Shown here: positions 17,336 to 25,848 of the stretch, piece by piece
Layout of the letters: every line of letters starts with the position of its first letter
Numbering within the stretch: position 1 is the stretch's first letter
Assembly (NCBI RefSeq): GCF_014653175.1
Contig: NZ_BNAG01000003.1
Coordinates: forward strand, 784,338 to 848,337
Reading direction: 5' to 3'
Length of the DNA: 64,000 nucleotides
Source of the DNA: Roseivirga thermotolerans
Lineage (GTDB): Bacteria; Bacteroidota; Bacteroidia; Cytophagales; Cyclobacteriaceae
The notes under the pieces: generated by a model
What the model was told of the DNA's origin: nothing
Seen by the model: the letters and a program-made list of their open reading frames with translations, nothing else
The model's database searches: none
Position numbers and translations under genes: made by a program

Positions 17336-17906
17336 GGTGCTCGCTGTTTCGGGTGATAATCTGGTTTAGCGACAATAGCTCTCCCTGAGCTGAAAAAGTG
17401 AACTTCCATAGCTTAGGAAGCTTACCTTTCTTTCCTTTAACTACAATTTCAAAGGCATGTGGGACACTTAGCAAAGGCATTTTTTTCTGAATCAGAGTGG
17501 CAAGGGAGGTGCTTTGATATTGTACCTGTACTTTTCTGATTTTATAGCGACCAAACTGACGTTCGAATTCCTCCAGAATACGATTTCGGGTGGCCTTGTT
17601 CAATTCTTCCATGCGTATAGTTACTTCAATGTCTTGCAGGCTTCCATCTTCAGAAAACTCAACACTAAACCAACGTTTGTCATGTTTGAACTTAGCCTCT
17701 AGAGAAGTGCTGCTTAGTCCTTCCTCAAAATACCATTGTGCTTTTTCAACCCCTCCGGTTGTCAGGTATGTAAGGGCTTGCGGTGGAACTTCTTCCGGTT
17801 TAATACGCGATTCTATTTCCAGTTTTTGAGCATAGAGCAGAGTAGGTAGGGCTAGTCCTACAATCGCCAGATTGAGTCTTAATAAGTTCTTACAAAGCAT
17901 ATGCAA
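17325..17906 (-). CDS. Secreted protein of unknown function, possibly PepSY-like
   Basis: 193 residues. After two N-terminal residues a signal sequence starts at Met3 (MLCKNLLRLNLAIVGLALPT) and ends near LLYAQ. The mature part looks like two alpha/beta units: one with AKWYFEEG-like pattern WYFEEGL and EVTIRMEELNKATRN, and one with FEIVVKGKKGKLPKLWKFTF. This resembles PepSY-like periplasmic domains, but the match is weak. Overlap with the DUF2490 gene suggests the two act together at the envelope. Confidence 0.65.
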   Translation of the reverse strand: MHMLCKNLLRLNLAIVGLALPTLLYAQKLEIESRIKPEEVPPQALTYLTTGGVEKAQWYFEEGLSSTSLEAKFKHDKRWFSVEFSEDGSLQDIEVTIRMEELNKATRNRILEEFERQFGRYKIRKVQVQYQSTSLATLIQKKMPLLSVPHAFEIVVKGKKGKLPKLWKFTFSAQGELLSLNQIITRNSEHLEY

Positions 17907-17974
17907 AAGTATCGGGCTCCGCTAGCATATACACTCAAGGAAGTCATTTTGTTTATTCGCCCTTGGCTCACAGG

Positions 17975-18559
17975 CTAGCTACCCTTAATCAACGATTGTA
18001 CCCAATCGTTAGGGATCATGTCTATGGTAAGATTAATACGGTCTTCGGTACTGTTGTTTATCACGCGGTGTGGGTCGGTTAGTCTCATATACCAACATTC
18101 ACCCGGTTTCATAGGTACAATTTCGTTATTGAGATAAAATTCTACACCTGGCGCGTTAATAATAGGGATGGTGAGCCGAATGACCGATTTCGGGATTTCC
18201 AGACCCAGAGTGGGGTCGGTATGTTCCTTAACAATGTTACCGGCTGCCAAACGAAGCACACGCACTAAGGTAACTTTGGTGTGTTGCTTAAACATATCGA
18301 CCACTTCGGTCAGGTAAGGCGAAGATTTCAACTCTTGGGTGTCTAGCCAATCGGTCCACGAACCATCGGCATAATCTTCGGTAGATGGAGGTGTAGGTAA
18401 ACTGGGGTCCACAAAATGGGCTGGCGAGCGAAGCGGTATCACATTGTAGTAAATGAAGTTATTCATTGGCATTTGATACACCTCATCGATAATACGCTGC
18501 ACATCAAATTGAAAGGGAAGTTTTACTCTGTCGCCAATAGACTGTGTGTGGTTGCTCAT
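17975..18559 (-). CDS. Aspartyl/asparaginyl beta-hydroxylase-like dioxygenase
   Basis: 194-residue cupin-type Fe(II)/2-oxoglutarate oxygenase. IVKEHTDPTLGLE supplies the first iron His, WYMRLTDPHRVINNS supplies the second His, and the SVIRLTIPI strand contributes the 2-oxoglutarate-binding Arg usual in the AspH family. Some family members replace the acidic ligand, and I see HTD, which retains Asp two residues after His. The substrate (protein, peptide or free amino acid) is unknown. Stand-alone gene. Confidence 0.8.
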   Translation of the reverse strand: MSNHTQSIGDRVKLPFQFDVQRIIDEVYQMPMNNFIYYNVIPLRSPAHFVDPSLPTPPSTEDYADGSWTDWLDTQELKSSPYLTEVVDMFKQHTKVTLVRVLRLAAGNIVKEHTDPTLGLEIPKSVIRLTIPIINAPGVEFYLNNEIVPMKPGECWYMRLTDPHRVINNSTEDRINLTIDMIPNDWVQSLIKGS

Positions 18560-18689
18560 TTTAAGACTCCTTATTGTTACATGCTAAGTTAAGGGCATTG
18601 CATCTAATATGCCATAGCCAATTGCCGATTACCCTCAAATTAAAATAGGCTAGTAACTAGAGCGGTTGGGTGCCTTTTTGCAAAGCAAA

Positions 18690-18757
18690 GAAGGAGACCA
18701 TCCCAGGGGCAGCCATTACGCGGTTTTAGCGCACTGTGCTCTTGCGGATGGTCTCTT
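18690..18757. terminator. Stem-loop between acyltransferase and hydroxylase genes
   Basis: GGAGACCATCC at 18693-18703 pairs with GGATGGTCTCT at 18746-18756 (10 of 11). On the minus strand the stem follows the end of the acyltransferase gene and is succeeded by a T-rich stretch, consistent with a terminator. The 42-base loop holds further short palindromic words. Confidence 0.6.
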
Positions 18758-18767
18758 TAATTGGGAA

Positions 18768-19817
18768 TTATTTATCGAGCTTTTTTAATCCGAACAACGG
18801 CCGAATAAAACTTACACGCTTAATGGGCCACTCATAAAGAGCATAGCAAGCCACAAAAGTAAGTACTACCACAGCTACAAACTCCAACCATACCGGCCAA
18901 GCCAAAGGAAAAATGAGGTAGGAGAAAAAGTATAGAGCTGCCATATGAATGATATAGATTGGATAGGCAGCGGCACTGAGATAACTGAGTAATCGGCTCG
19001 GGCGGTTGAGGTATTTGTGGGCAAAACCAAATGCTGTAAGTATCCAGGCCACAGACTCGATAGCCATGAGTTCATTTGGACCCACCAACTCGTAATGGAG
19101 CAACCGAACAGCGTAGAGTATTAAAGCCACGGTGAACAGTACCCAGCGCCATTTTAGAGTGTTTTGCCAGAACCTGCAGCCGCTGTATACACAGAGAAAG
19201 CCCAGTATGAAAGCCACCATACCCAGAAAGAAACCGTGCCAGGTAAGGGCATACATTTCGAAAGGCGAAGGTTGAACAAGCAGAGCTTCTGCTTCAAAAA
19301 GCAAGGCTATTATTAAAAATCCTGCCGGGCTGCTAAAGAGTTTCCTTATAGTGTTGGCAAATGAGGTTTCAGGCCTGTTTTTGAGCCAATAAAAGAGCGG
19401 AATAAAAAGCAGAACATAAGCAAAAATATTACCCAGAAACCACAAGTGGGCCGGAGAGGGTCTGTATGAAAAAGGCAGGCCGTAATGCTTAAATAGAATG
19501 GCCACGTGTATAGGTACAATGACCAGAGCACCAAACCCGTAAGGCATAAGAATTCGTGTAGCCCTTTCACCCAGTAGCTGTTTCCAGTTGCGTTTTTGCA
19601 GGGCAAAAAATACGCCCATTCCGGAAACAAAAAAGAGAAGCGGAATACGCCAAACGTTCAACATGCCCATAGGAATCCAAAGGTTTGGAATGGGTTCGTC
19701 ATTAGCTATAAAGCCGATTAGCGAACCCCAGGGCTGAAAACCAATGGCAATATGATATATCAGCAGCATGGCAATGGCAATTACCCTAAGCCAATCTATG
19801 TCGTACCTTCTTTCCAT
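18768..19817 (-). CDS. Membrane acyltransferase, OpgC/acyltransferase-3 family
   Basis: 349-residue integral membrane protein with about ten hydrophobic helices. It opens DIDWLRVIAIAMLLIYHIAI, the N-terminal signature of acyltransferase family 3, with the conserved His of the first transmembrane segment. The order of segments and the length resemble OpgC-type glucan succinyltransferases. Such proteins acylate extracytoplasmic carbohydrates; the acceptor is unknown. It ends 14 bp after the ankyrin lipoprotein gene on the same strand. Confidence 0.82.
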   Translation of the reverse strand: MERRYDIDWLRVIAIAMLLIYHIAIGFQPWGSLIGFIANDEPIPNLWIPMGMLNVWRIPLLFFVSGMGVFFALQKRNWKQLLGERATRILMPYGFGALVIVPIHVAILFKHYGLPFSYRPSPAHLWFLGNIFAYVLLFIPLFYWLKNRPETSFANTIRKLFSSPAGFLIIALLFEAEALLVQPSPFEMYALTWHGFFLGMVAFILGFLCVYSGCRFWQNTLKWRWVLFTVALILYAVRLLHYELVGPNELMAIESVAWILTAFGFAHKYLNRPSRLLSYLSAAAYPIYIIHMAALYFFSYLIFPLAWPVWLEFVAVVVLTFVACYALYEWPIKRVSFIRPLFGLKKLDK

Positions 19818-19831
19818 CTATCGAGCCGATT

Positions 19832-20410
19832 TTATTGTAAAAGTTTGGCAATTTCTGGACGGGCAGCTTCTATTCGCTTTAGGTCTAATGTAAGCCCCAT
19901 GGGTTTTAACTGACCCCCAATTAGTTCATACATTGGCTTTAACTCCGAGAATGGTGCTTGTACAGACTCCAGGGCAGTAGCCCCAAATGCATTTTTTATG
20001 GTCTTATCTGCTCCGGCTTCCAGGAGTAGCTTTACCTGTTCTATACGACCAAAAAAAGCGGCTGTAAGCAATGCGGTAGATCCTTCCTTGTTTTTAATGT
20101 TCAGGTCGGCTTTGGCTTCAATAAGGAGTTTTGCAATATCGTCATGTCCAAATACTGCGGCTAGAATAAGAGGAGTAGACCCGCCAAAAGGGTCTTTAGC
20201 ATTCAGGTTGGTACCGGCCGCAATATGCTGTTTTACCACATCGGCTTGTCCTGAGATTACGGTATCGTGTATGCTTTGAGTAGGAGCTTTTGTTGAGGCG
20301 GCATCACCTTCCTGAGTTTGATTGTTTGCCTGGCCGGAACAACCCATGCCTAGTAGAAGCAGGGCTAGAAAAAAGGCTGTGGGTTGTAGAATTAAGAGTG
20401 TTCTTTTCAT
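19832..20410 (-). CDS. Ankyrin-repeat lipoprotein
   Basis: 192 residues from the ATG at 20410. A signal sequence (MKRTLLILQPTAFFLALLLL) precedes a cysteine in the context GMGC, a weak lipobox. A short linker is followed by three ankyrin repeats from about residue 60 to 150 with the TPLILAAVFGHDDIAKLLIE and STALLTAAFFGRIEQVKLLL patterns. In-frame ATGs at 20437 and 20515 would lengthen the N-terminus with no clear benefit. Periplasmic ankyrin lipoproteins mediate protein contacts; the partner is unknown. Probably co-transcribed with the acyltransferase downstream. Confidence 0.82.
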   Translation of the reverse strand: MKRTLLILQPTAFFLALLLLGMGCSGQANNQTQEGDAASTKAPTQSIHDTVISGQADVVKQHIAAGTNLNAKDPFGGSTPLILAAVFGHDDIAKLLIEAKADLNIKNKEGSTALLTAAFFGRIEQVKLLLEAGADKTIKNAFGATALESVQAPFSELKPMYELIGGQLKPMGLTLDLKRIEAARPEIAKLLQ

Positions 20411-20653
20411 ACGTTTTAGATTCGTTTGTTTCTTCATTGTTTTTGATGACACAAAGTTGAAAAGAACAATTGCCGGGCAGTTAGCAGTAATCAGGCCAAT
20501 ACTATTAAGTTTCAATCATAGACTAAAACTATGATGCAACCCTATAAATTATGACGCATAACTTTCGATTTGGGCTTGTGAAGCTGGTTTTTTCGGGTTT
20601 GTTACTCTGCCATTTATTTTCCTCCTTTGTACAATATTAGGCCTTACTTTTTC

Positions 20654-22714
20654 ATGCAAGAATTGCCCCCTTTCGAACGAAATTTTCTGGACAAACTCAG
20701 GGAGGTTATACAACAGCAAATGGCCCACGAGCAATTTGGTGTTTCAGAACTGGCCGAAGAGGTAGGTATGAGCCGTTCTAACCTGCTGAGAAGGGTAAAG
20801 AAAATTACCGGGCAGTCGGTGAGCCAGTTTATTCGCGAGGTTAGGCTGGAGAAAGCCATGGAACTACTTAAAACCGGGGCACTGAATGTTTCGGAAGTTT
20901 CTGAACAGGTAGGGTTTGCCAGTGCTTCTTATTTCGTGAAGTGCTTTAGAGAACAGTATGGATACCCCCCGGGAGAGGTGAGCAAACGTATGGAAACTGT
21001 CGCTCATGAGGTTCCACCCGCGCCAGCTTCCGGCATAAGGGCCCCACTTTTAATTGTAGCCGGTATTTTCATACTACTGCTTGTCGTGTTTTTGCTAAGT
21101 AGGCCCGACCGCGAAAATGAGATTTTAGAGGAAAAGTCTATTGCTGTGTTGCCATTCATTAACGATAGCAGCGATTCTTCCAATGTTTACCTCATCAACG
21201 GTCTCATGGAGTCTACGCTCATTAATTTGCAGAAAATTGCCGATCTGAGGGTAATTAGCCGAACCTCTACTGAGAAGTACAGAAATTCGACTAAAACCAT
21301 TCCTGAAATGGCTAAGGAGCTCAATGTGAAATATTTTGTGGAGGGCAGCGGACAAAAAATTGGCGACCGGATACTGCTGAATATTCAGCTAATTGAAGCT
21401 GCCACCGACAAGCACCTTTGGGCGCGGCAGTATGAACGCAACACTAGCGATATTTTTAAACTACAGCAAGAGATTGCACAAAACATTGCCGGAGAGGTGC
21501 AGGCCATTATTACCCCCAAAGAACAGGCACAAATTGAGAAAATACCTACCGATAACCTGGAGGCTTATGACCAGTTTTTAAAAGGAAGGGACTTGTTGGT
21601 GATAGGCGATGATGAGAAGACCATGAGGTCATTGCCATACTTTAAAAAAGCGACCGAGCTAGACCCCGGATTTGCTCATGCCTATGCTGCTTTGACAGTG
21701 GCCTATTACTACCTCGATATTTTTCAGGCCGATAAGAAGTTTGCAAAAGAAATACACCAAAGTGCTGACAAAGCTATGCTGAATGACCCTAAGCTGCCGG
21801 AAAGCCTGATAGCCAAAGCGCTTACTTTTATGTATGACGAAGATTATAGCTCTGTGGCTCCTTACCTGGAAAAGGCACTTGAATATAACCCCAATTCTAC
21901 CGATGTAATTAACTTGCTTTCAGATCTTTATGCTAACTATACTCCCAATACCGCCAAGTATCTGGAATATGCCCTAAGAGGAGAACAGTTGGCTGCAACG
22001 TCTACCGATTCCATGACCCGAAGTTTCTTGTATTTGCATCTTTCCAATGCGCTAATTCAAACAGGCTTTGTGGAAGAAGCTTTGTACTATGTGAATAAAT
22101 CCATTGACTATGAGAAGGATAATGGGTTTTCTAACTTATTGAAAGCCTTTGTGTTATATGCCAAGGAAAAGGATATGAATCGGTTGAAAGATCGGCTGAT
22201 AGTGGAGTGGAAGAAGGACTCTAGCCGGCTGGATATTTTGCAGGAGGTAGGGAAGGTATGCTACTTTATGCGCGACTACGAAGAGGCTTACTACTATTAT
22301 TCTATTTTTCTGGATATGCGTGAGCAAATGAAACTTGACATTTACCGATATGAGCATGGAAAGATAGCTGTAGTACTGGAGGCCATGGGTAAGAATAAGG
22401 AGGCTGAAGCCCTGAATAAAGATTTTCTGGACTATATGCAGCAAGATCAGTCCATTTATAAGGAATTAAGTTTGGCGGTTTATTACGCTCACCAGGGAGA
22501 CATACAAAAGGCATTAAAACAGTTAAGGTTATTCTCGGAGAAAGAGAATTTCCAATATTGGCTTATACTCTTTGATGACGATCCTCAAATGGATGCTTTG
22601 AACGATGTGCCTGAGGCCCGAAAGCTGTGGTCAATTATTGAAGATAGGTTCTGGAAGCAACACCAAAACATACGGTCGCGGCTTAGCGACCAGGGTTTGC
22701 TCATTACCGACTAA
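20654..22714 (+). CDS. Membrane-anchored AraC-type regulator with FlgO/TolB-like and TPR domains
   Basis: 686 residues from the ATG at 20654; an in-frame ATG at 20627 would add nine. Residues ~15-115 are an AraC/XylS DNA-binding domain (FGVSELAEEVGMSRSNLLRR and VSEVSEQVGFASASYFVKCF). A single membrane helix follows at about 133-155 (LLIVAGIFILLLVVFLL). Next comes a FlgO/TolB N-terminal-like domain, found with adenylate cyclases (EKSIAVLPFINDSSD, then KYFVEGSGQKIGDRILLNIQLI), and from about residue 310 several TPR helices. I infer a one-component sensor with an extracytoplasmic TPR part and a cytoplasmic DNA-binding part. Confidence 0.85.
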   Translation: MQELPPFERNFLDKLREVIQQQMAHEQFGVSELAEEVGMSRSNLLRRVKKITGQSVSQFIREVRLEKAMELLKTGALNVSEVSEQVGFASASYFVKCFREQYGYPPGEVSKRMETVAHEVPPAPASGIRAPLLIVAGIFILLLVVFLLSRPDRENEILEEKSIAVLPFINDSSDSSNVYLINGLMESTLINLQKIADLRVISRTSTEKYRNSTKTIPEMAKELNVKYFVEGSGQKIGDRILLNIQLIEAATDKHLWARQYERNTSDIFKLQQEIAQNIAGEVQAIITPKEQAQIEKIPTDNLEAYDQFLKGRDLLVIGDDEKTMRSLPYFKKATELDPGFAHAYAALTVAYYYLDIFQADKKFAKEIHQSADKAMLNDPKLPESLIAKALTFMYDEDYSSVAPYLEKALEYNPNSTDVINLLSDLYANYTPNTAKYLEYALRGEQLAATSTDSMTRSFLYLHLSNALIQTGFVEEALYYVNKSIDYEKDNGFSNLLKAFVLYAKEKDMNRLKDRLIVEWKKDSSRLDILQEVGKVCYFMRDYEEAYYYYSIFLDMREQMKLDIYRYEHGKIAVVLEAMGKNKEAEALNKDFLDYMQQDQSIYKELSLAVYYAHQGDIQKALKQLRLFSEKENFQYWLILFDDDPQMDALNDVPEARKLWSIIEDRFWKQHQNIRSRLSDQGLLITD

Positions 22715-22715
22715 C

Positions 22716-23123
22716 TTATTCGATGCGTTTAAAAACTACCAGATAATACAGCGGCTGCCCTTCTGTAGAAAAGGCTTTGGGATAACTGTCGCCCTGTAGG
22801 TTGTAGCACACCGTTAGGCTGTCGCTGGTTTGTTTATAGATGGCCTTGAAATGCTTTCCTTTATTAGGGCCTTCCTGACCATATATATCCATTTTATGCT
22901 CATTAAAGTGAATTATGCCTTTGTCTATACTTTCTGCATGCATGGTATACAAGCTATCGGTTACCACCAGTTTTTGATTGCTATTGGCTGCCAGAGGTAG
23001 CGGAGTGCCACCAAGGTTCTGACTGACGGGTTTCCATGTGCCATTGATTGGAGAATTCTCAGGAGCAGGCCTACAAGAAATAATAAACAGGGTAATGACT
23101 AAGTAGCTTAAAAAGTAACGCAT
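22716..23123 (-). CDS. Small lipoprotein, lipocalin-like beta protein
   Basis: 135 residues. The signal MRYFLSYLVITLFIIS precedes a cysteine, so it is a lipoprotein. The mature part has the look of a small beta barrel (NGTWKPVSQNLGGTPLP, KLVVTDSLYTMHA, SLTVCYNLQGDSYPKAF, YYLVVFKRIE), resembling proteins that begin with an INGTWK strand. No function recognised. Ends one base after the convergent regulator gene. Confidence 0.7.
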   Translation of the reverse strand: MRYFLSYLVITLFIISCRPAPENSPINGTWKPVSQNLGGTPLPLAANSNQKLVVTDSLYTMHAESIDKGIIHFNEHKMDIYGQEGPNKGKHFKAIYKQTSDSLTVCYNLQGDSYPKAFSTEGQPLYYLVVFKRIE

Positions 23124-23218
23124 AGTTCACAGTATCAACACTGTGAATGTAAGCATTATGGGCGAGAGCTCTCAGGTTATTAACGCCTCTGCCCATTTTA
23201 TACCACTAAATCGGAGGC

Positions 23219-23584
23219 TTAGCTTTCCGCCTTAGATCCGGGCAACCACCCCAAATGCGTATGCTTAAAGTGATCGGGGTATTTCAGCCCATAACCAAAA
23301 ATACGATCAAGGCTTGCATGCCCAAATAGAATAATACCACTCAATTCTAGCCATGAGTTACTGAACAACCAGCCCAAGCAAAGCACCATAATAGCAAGTC
23401 CTTTATGGTGGAATAGGTTATATGTTAGCGCACCTGTTTTGGTGTTTAGGGCATATCCGATCATGCCAATATCGGGAGTGAGAATGAGCACTAAATACCA
23501 CCACCAGTCAAAATTGGTCAGGCTGAATAAATAGATGGAGAAGCCAAACATAGCTGCCTCTTCCAGTTTAATAATGTGCTTCAT
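23219..23584 (-). CDS. DUF4260 family membrane protein
   Basis: 121-residue integral membrane protein with about three to four helices. It matches DUF4260: LEEAAMFGFSIYLFS, YLVLILTPDIGMIGYALN, YNLFHHKGLAI, and the C-terminal HASLDRIFGYGLKYPDHFKHTHLG. Role unknown. It follows the glycerophosphodiesterase gene by two bases and is probably translated from the same mRNA. Confidence 0.85.
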   Translation of the reverse strand: MKHIIKLEEAAMFGFSIYLFSLTNFDWWWYLVLILTPDIGMIGYALNTKTGALTYNLFHHKGLAIMVLCLGWLFSNSWLELSGIILFGHASLDRIFGYGLKYPDHFKHTHLGWLPGSKAES

Positions 23585-23586
23585 AG

Positions 23587-24366
23587 TCAGTGGTTTAAGA
23601 GTTTCACAGCCCTGTCTGGGTAGTTAGAAATTATTCCATCAATTCCCAGGTCAATCAAAGCCCTCATCGTTTCTTCATCGTCCACCGTATATCGCCATAC
23701 TTGGATACCCATGGCGTGTGCCTCTTTAATAAATGCTTCCGTTAGGTGAGTGCCACCGCCAACTCCAATATAGCCCGCTTTGATTACCTTGGCGTAGTCC
23801 AGGGTAAACTGATCTGCCGTCCCTATGAGGTAGAGAATTGGAATATCAGCATTCAGCTTTCTTATTTTAGCCAGTACCTGATAGTGAAAAGAGAATATAA
23901 TCACCTGATCTGTCATTTTTAGCTCAGCAATGGTGCGCAATACTTCTTCTTCGGCACCATAGGCCTTAATTTCTACACAGACTTTTATTCTGTCTTTGGC
24001 TAGTTTAAGAGCCTCCCGCAAGCTGGGAATTGGCTCTTCAGTGAACCTGTCGCCAAACTTTTCGGAGTAACCTACCTTTACCTTTTGCAGCTCGGCAAAG
24101 GTCATATCAGCCACCTTTCCCTTCTTGTCATTAGAAGAAGTTCTGTCTACTGAACTGTCGTGAATGACCACCACGGAATCGTCTTTGGTAATGTGTACAT
24201 CCAGCTCAAAGAATTCAATTCCTTGGTCAATAGCTTGTTGAAAGGCCGATAAGGTGTTTTCTGGGGCTATACCGGAAGAGCCGCGATGAGCAATTACTTT
24301 AGTTTGAGCTGTAGAGAGGCTGCATAAGCAGCTCACAAAAAGCATGGTAAGTACATAGGAACGCAT
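23587..24366 (-). CDS. Glycerophosphodiester phosphodiesterase, secreted
   Basis: 259 residues with a signal sequence (MRSYVLTMLFVSCLCSLSTA). The GDPD barrel begins VIAHRGSSGIAPENTL, whose HRG and E-N supply the catalytic His and metal ligand. ELDVHITKDDSVVVIHD gives the metal-binding Glu-x-Asp and second catalytic His, and VCVEIK the third acidic ligand. It cleaves glycerophosphodiesters to glycerol 3-phosphate and an alcohol, probably in the periplasm. Confidence 0.92.
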   Translation of the reverse strand: MRSYVLTMLFVSCLCSLSTAQTKVIAHRGSSGIAPENTLSAFQQAIDQGIEFFELDVHITKDDSVVVIHDSSVDRTSSNDKKGKVADMTFAELQKVKVGYSEKFGDRFTEEPIPSLREALKLAKDRIKVCVEIKAYGAEEEVLRTIAELKMTDQVIIFSFHYQVLAKIRKLNADIPILYLIGTADQFTLDYAKVIKAGYIGVGGGTHLTEAFIKEAHAMGIQVWRYTVDDEETMRALIDLGIDGIISNYPDRAVKLLNH

Positions 24367-24614
24367 AAGTAAAAAGTCATTAGGGTTAAAAATAGTCAGA
24401 CCTTACGGTTTATGGAGCCTGGCTTTTTCAAGGAATTGTTAAGAAAGTGAAAAATAAGGCAGTTTTCGACCTGATGAAAATACAGAATAACGCGGCCGGA
24501 AATAGAATAATATGTGTCTCAAACTATAAATTTTTTCTTCATAGAAGCTTACAACCGGGCCCCTGAATGGAGGGTCAAGGGGCTATCAATATGTAAAAAC
24601 AAATTTTTAGCAAA

Positions 24615-25004
24615 ATGAGAATGTTAGAAAAAAGTAGTGGACTTATGAGAATGCTGGTAGTGGCATTTTTGTTCACCGGTTTGGTTATGTCTTGCGATAA
24701 AGACGATGATCCAAAACCATCGCTGAGCGCACCTGCTGTTAACGCAGCAACTGATATCACAGCCAACTCTTTTAAGATTAGCTGGGCTCAGGTAACCGGT
24801 GCTGATAAATACCTGGTGGATGTTTCTACGAATGCCAACTTCAGCAGCACGCTCAATAATTACTCTAAGAAGGAGGTTACTACTACCAATCTTGTGGTTA
24901 CTGGGTTGAACGCCAAAACCAAATACTACTTCCGTGTGTATGCCAAGAAGGGAACGACTACCTCTGCGGCTTCTGGAGTAAAAGATGCTACCACCGCGGA
25001 ATAG
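24615..25004 (+). CDS. Lipoprotein with one fibronectin type III domain
   Basis: 129 residues. The signal segment (MRMLVVAFLFTGLVMSC, from the internal Met at about residue 11 or from 24615) ends at a lipobox cysteine. A single FnIII fold spans about residues 38-126: SFKISWAQVTGADKYLVDVS, TTNLVVTGLNAKTKYYFRVY and ASGVKDATTAE, all strand landmarks of the domain. Probably outer-membrane anchored. The gene is short, ends cleanly and is followed by a hairpin. Confidence 0.85.
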   Translation: MRMLEKSSGLMRMLVVAFLFTGLVMSCDKDDDPKPSLSAPAVNAATDITANSFKISWAQVTGADKYLVDVSTNANFSSTLNNYSKKEVTTTNLVVTGLNAKTKYYFRVYAKKGTTTSAASGVKDATTAE

Positions 25005-25031
25005 AATACTTTATCGGCTTAGCCGGTGCTA

Positions 25032-25068
25032 CTGGTCTGATCGCTATGAGCGGTCAGACTGGTTTAAT
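25032..25068 (+). terminator. Stem-loop after the FnIII lipoprotein gene
   Basis: CTGGTCTGATCGCT at 25032-25045 pairs with AGCGGTCAGACTGG at 25049-25062, a 14-bp RNA stem with three G-U pairs and a three-base loop, followed by TTTAATC. Likely intrinsic terminator on the plus strand, possibly also serving the convergent DUF2200 gene. Confidence 0.6.
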
Positions 25069-25101
25069 CTCAAAAAACTTGCGAACCAAAACCACGATAG
25101 A

Positions 25102-25461
25102 CTATACGCTTCTCAATATCTTTTCCATTTTTCTACCCTTGGCCAACTCATCTACCAGTTTATCCAGATACCTTACCTTTTGGGTCAATGGGTTTTCGAT
25201 TTCTTCTACCCGATAGCCACAGATGACTCCGGTAATGAGCTTTGCATTGGGGTTAAGGCTGGCTTGGTCAAAAAATGATTGGAAGGTGGCTTTTTCATCG
25301 ATCAGACTTTGGAGTTTTTTGGAATCAAAACCAGTGAGCCACTCAATGACCTGATGAAGTTCTTCGGTTGTCCGGCCTTTCTTTTCTACTTTGGTTACAT
25401 AGTGCGGGTATACTGAAGCAAAACTCATGGCGGCTATTCTTTCATCTTGTTTGCTGTTCAT
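25102..25461 (-). CDS. DUF2200 family protein
   Basis: 119-residue cytoplasmic protein matching DUF2200: [20 protein letters not shown] at the N-terminus, [36 protein letters not shown] and [20 protein letters not shown]. Function unknown. The family is short and this copy is complete. It is followed upstream, on the same strand, by a small coiled-coil protein gene 11 bp away. Confidence 0.88.
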   Translation of the reverse strand: MNSKQDERIAAMSFASVYPHYVTKVEKKGRTTEELHQVIEWLTGFDSKKLQSLIDEKATFQSFFDQASLNPNAKLITGVICGYRVEEIENPLTQKVRYLDKLVDELAKGRKMEKILRSV

Positions 25462-25472
25462 AGTATTGGGGT

Positions 25473-25754
25473 TTAGTGGCGATTGCGAATTGCCGATTCA
25501 AGTTCGTTTAATTCTTTTCTTAACTGGTTCTTCCTACGCTGATGGTCATTGGCTACATCCGCATAAGACTGCATTTCCTTATTGAGTCTTTTTATTGTAG
25601 CTCTATTTAGCAATATGCCGAGAAAAGATTTTGAAAGCCTGTCTACTTCTTGCACCAAAGGTCTGAATTTTTCTACATACCTATATTCTTCCTGATGCTC
25701 GTATTCAATCTGCTTTTTTAGCTCTTCAATTCTGGCTGCTTCAAATGCGTTCAT
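25473..25754 (-). CDS. Small coiled-coil protein of unknown function
   Basis: 93 residues from the ATG at 25754. The frame can begin at 25823, but those 23 residues are not helical and lack a family pattern. The protein is highly charged and helical with two heptad-rich stretches ([20 protein letters not shown] and [20 protein letters not shown]) separated by [17 protein letters not shown]. No domain recognised. Probably an operon partner of the DUF2200 gene. Confidence 0.6.
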   Translation of the reverse strand: MNAFEAARIEELKKQIEYEHQEEYRYVEKFRPLVQEVDRLSKSFLGILLNRATIKRLNKEMQSYADVANDHQRRKNQLRKELNELESAIRNRH

Positions 25755-25848
25755 GGGGCTGGATTGGATGGGTTCTGTATTCAAGTTCCTAAAAAAGTGC
25801 AGAACATGCAAAGGGAGTGTCATGGAACATGTAGAGTGTTGTGGTTTC

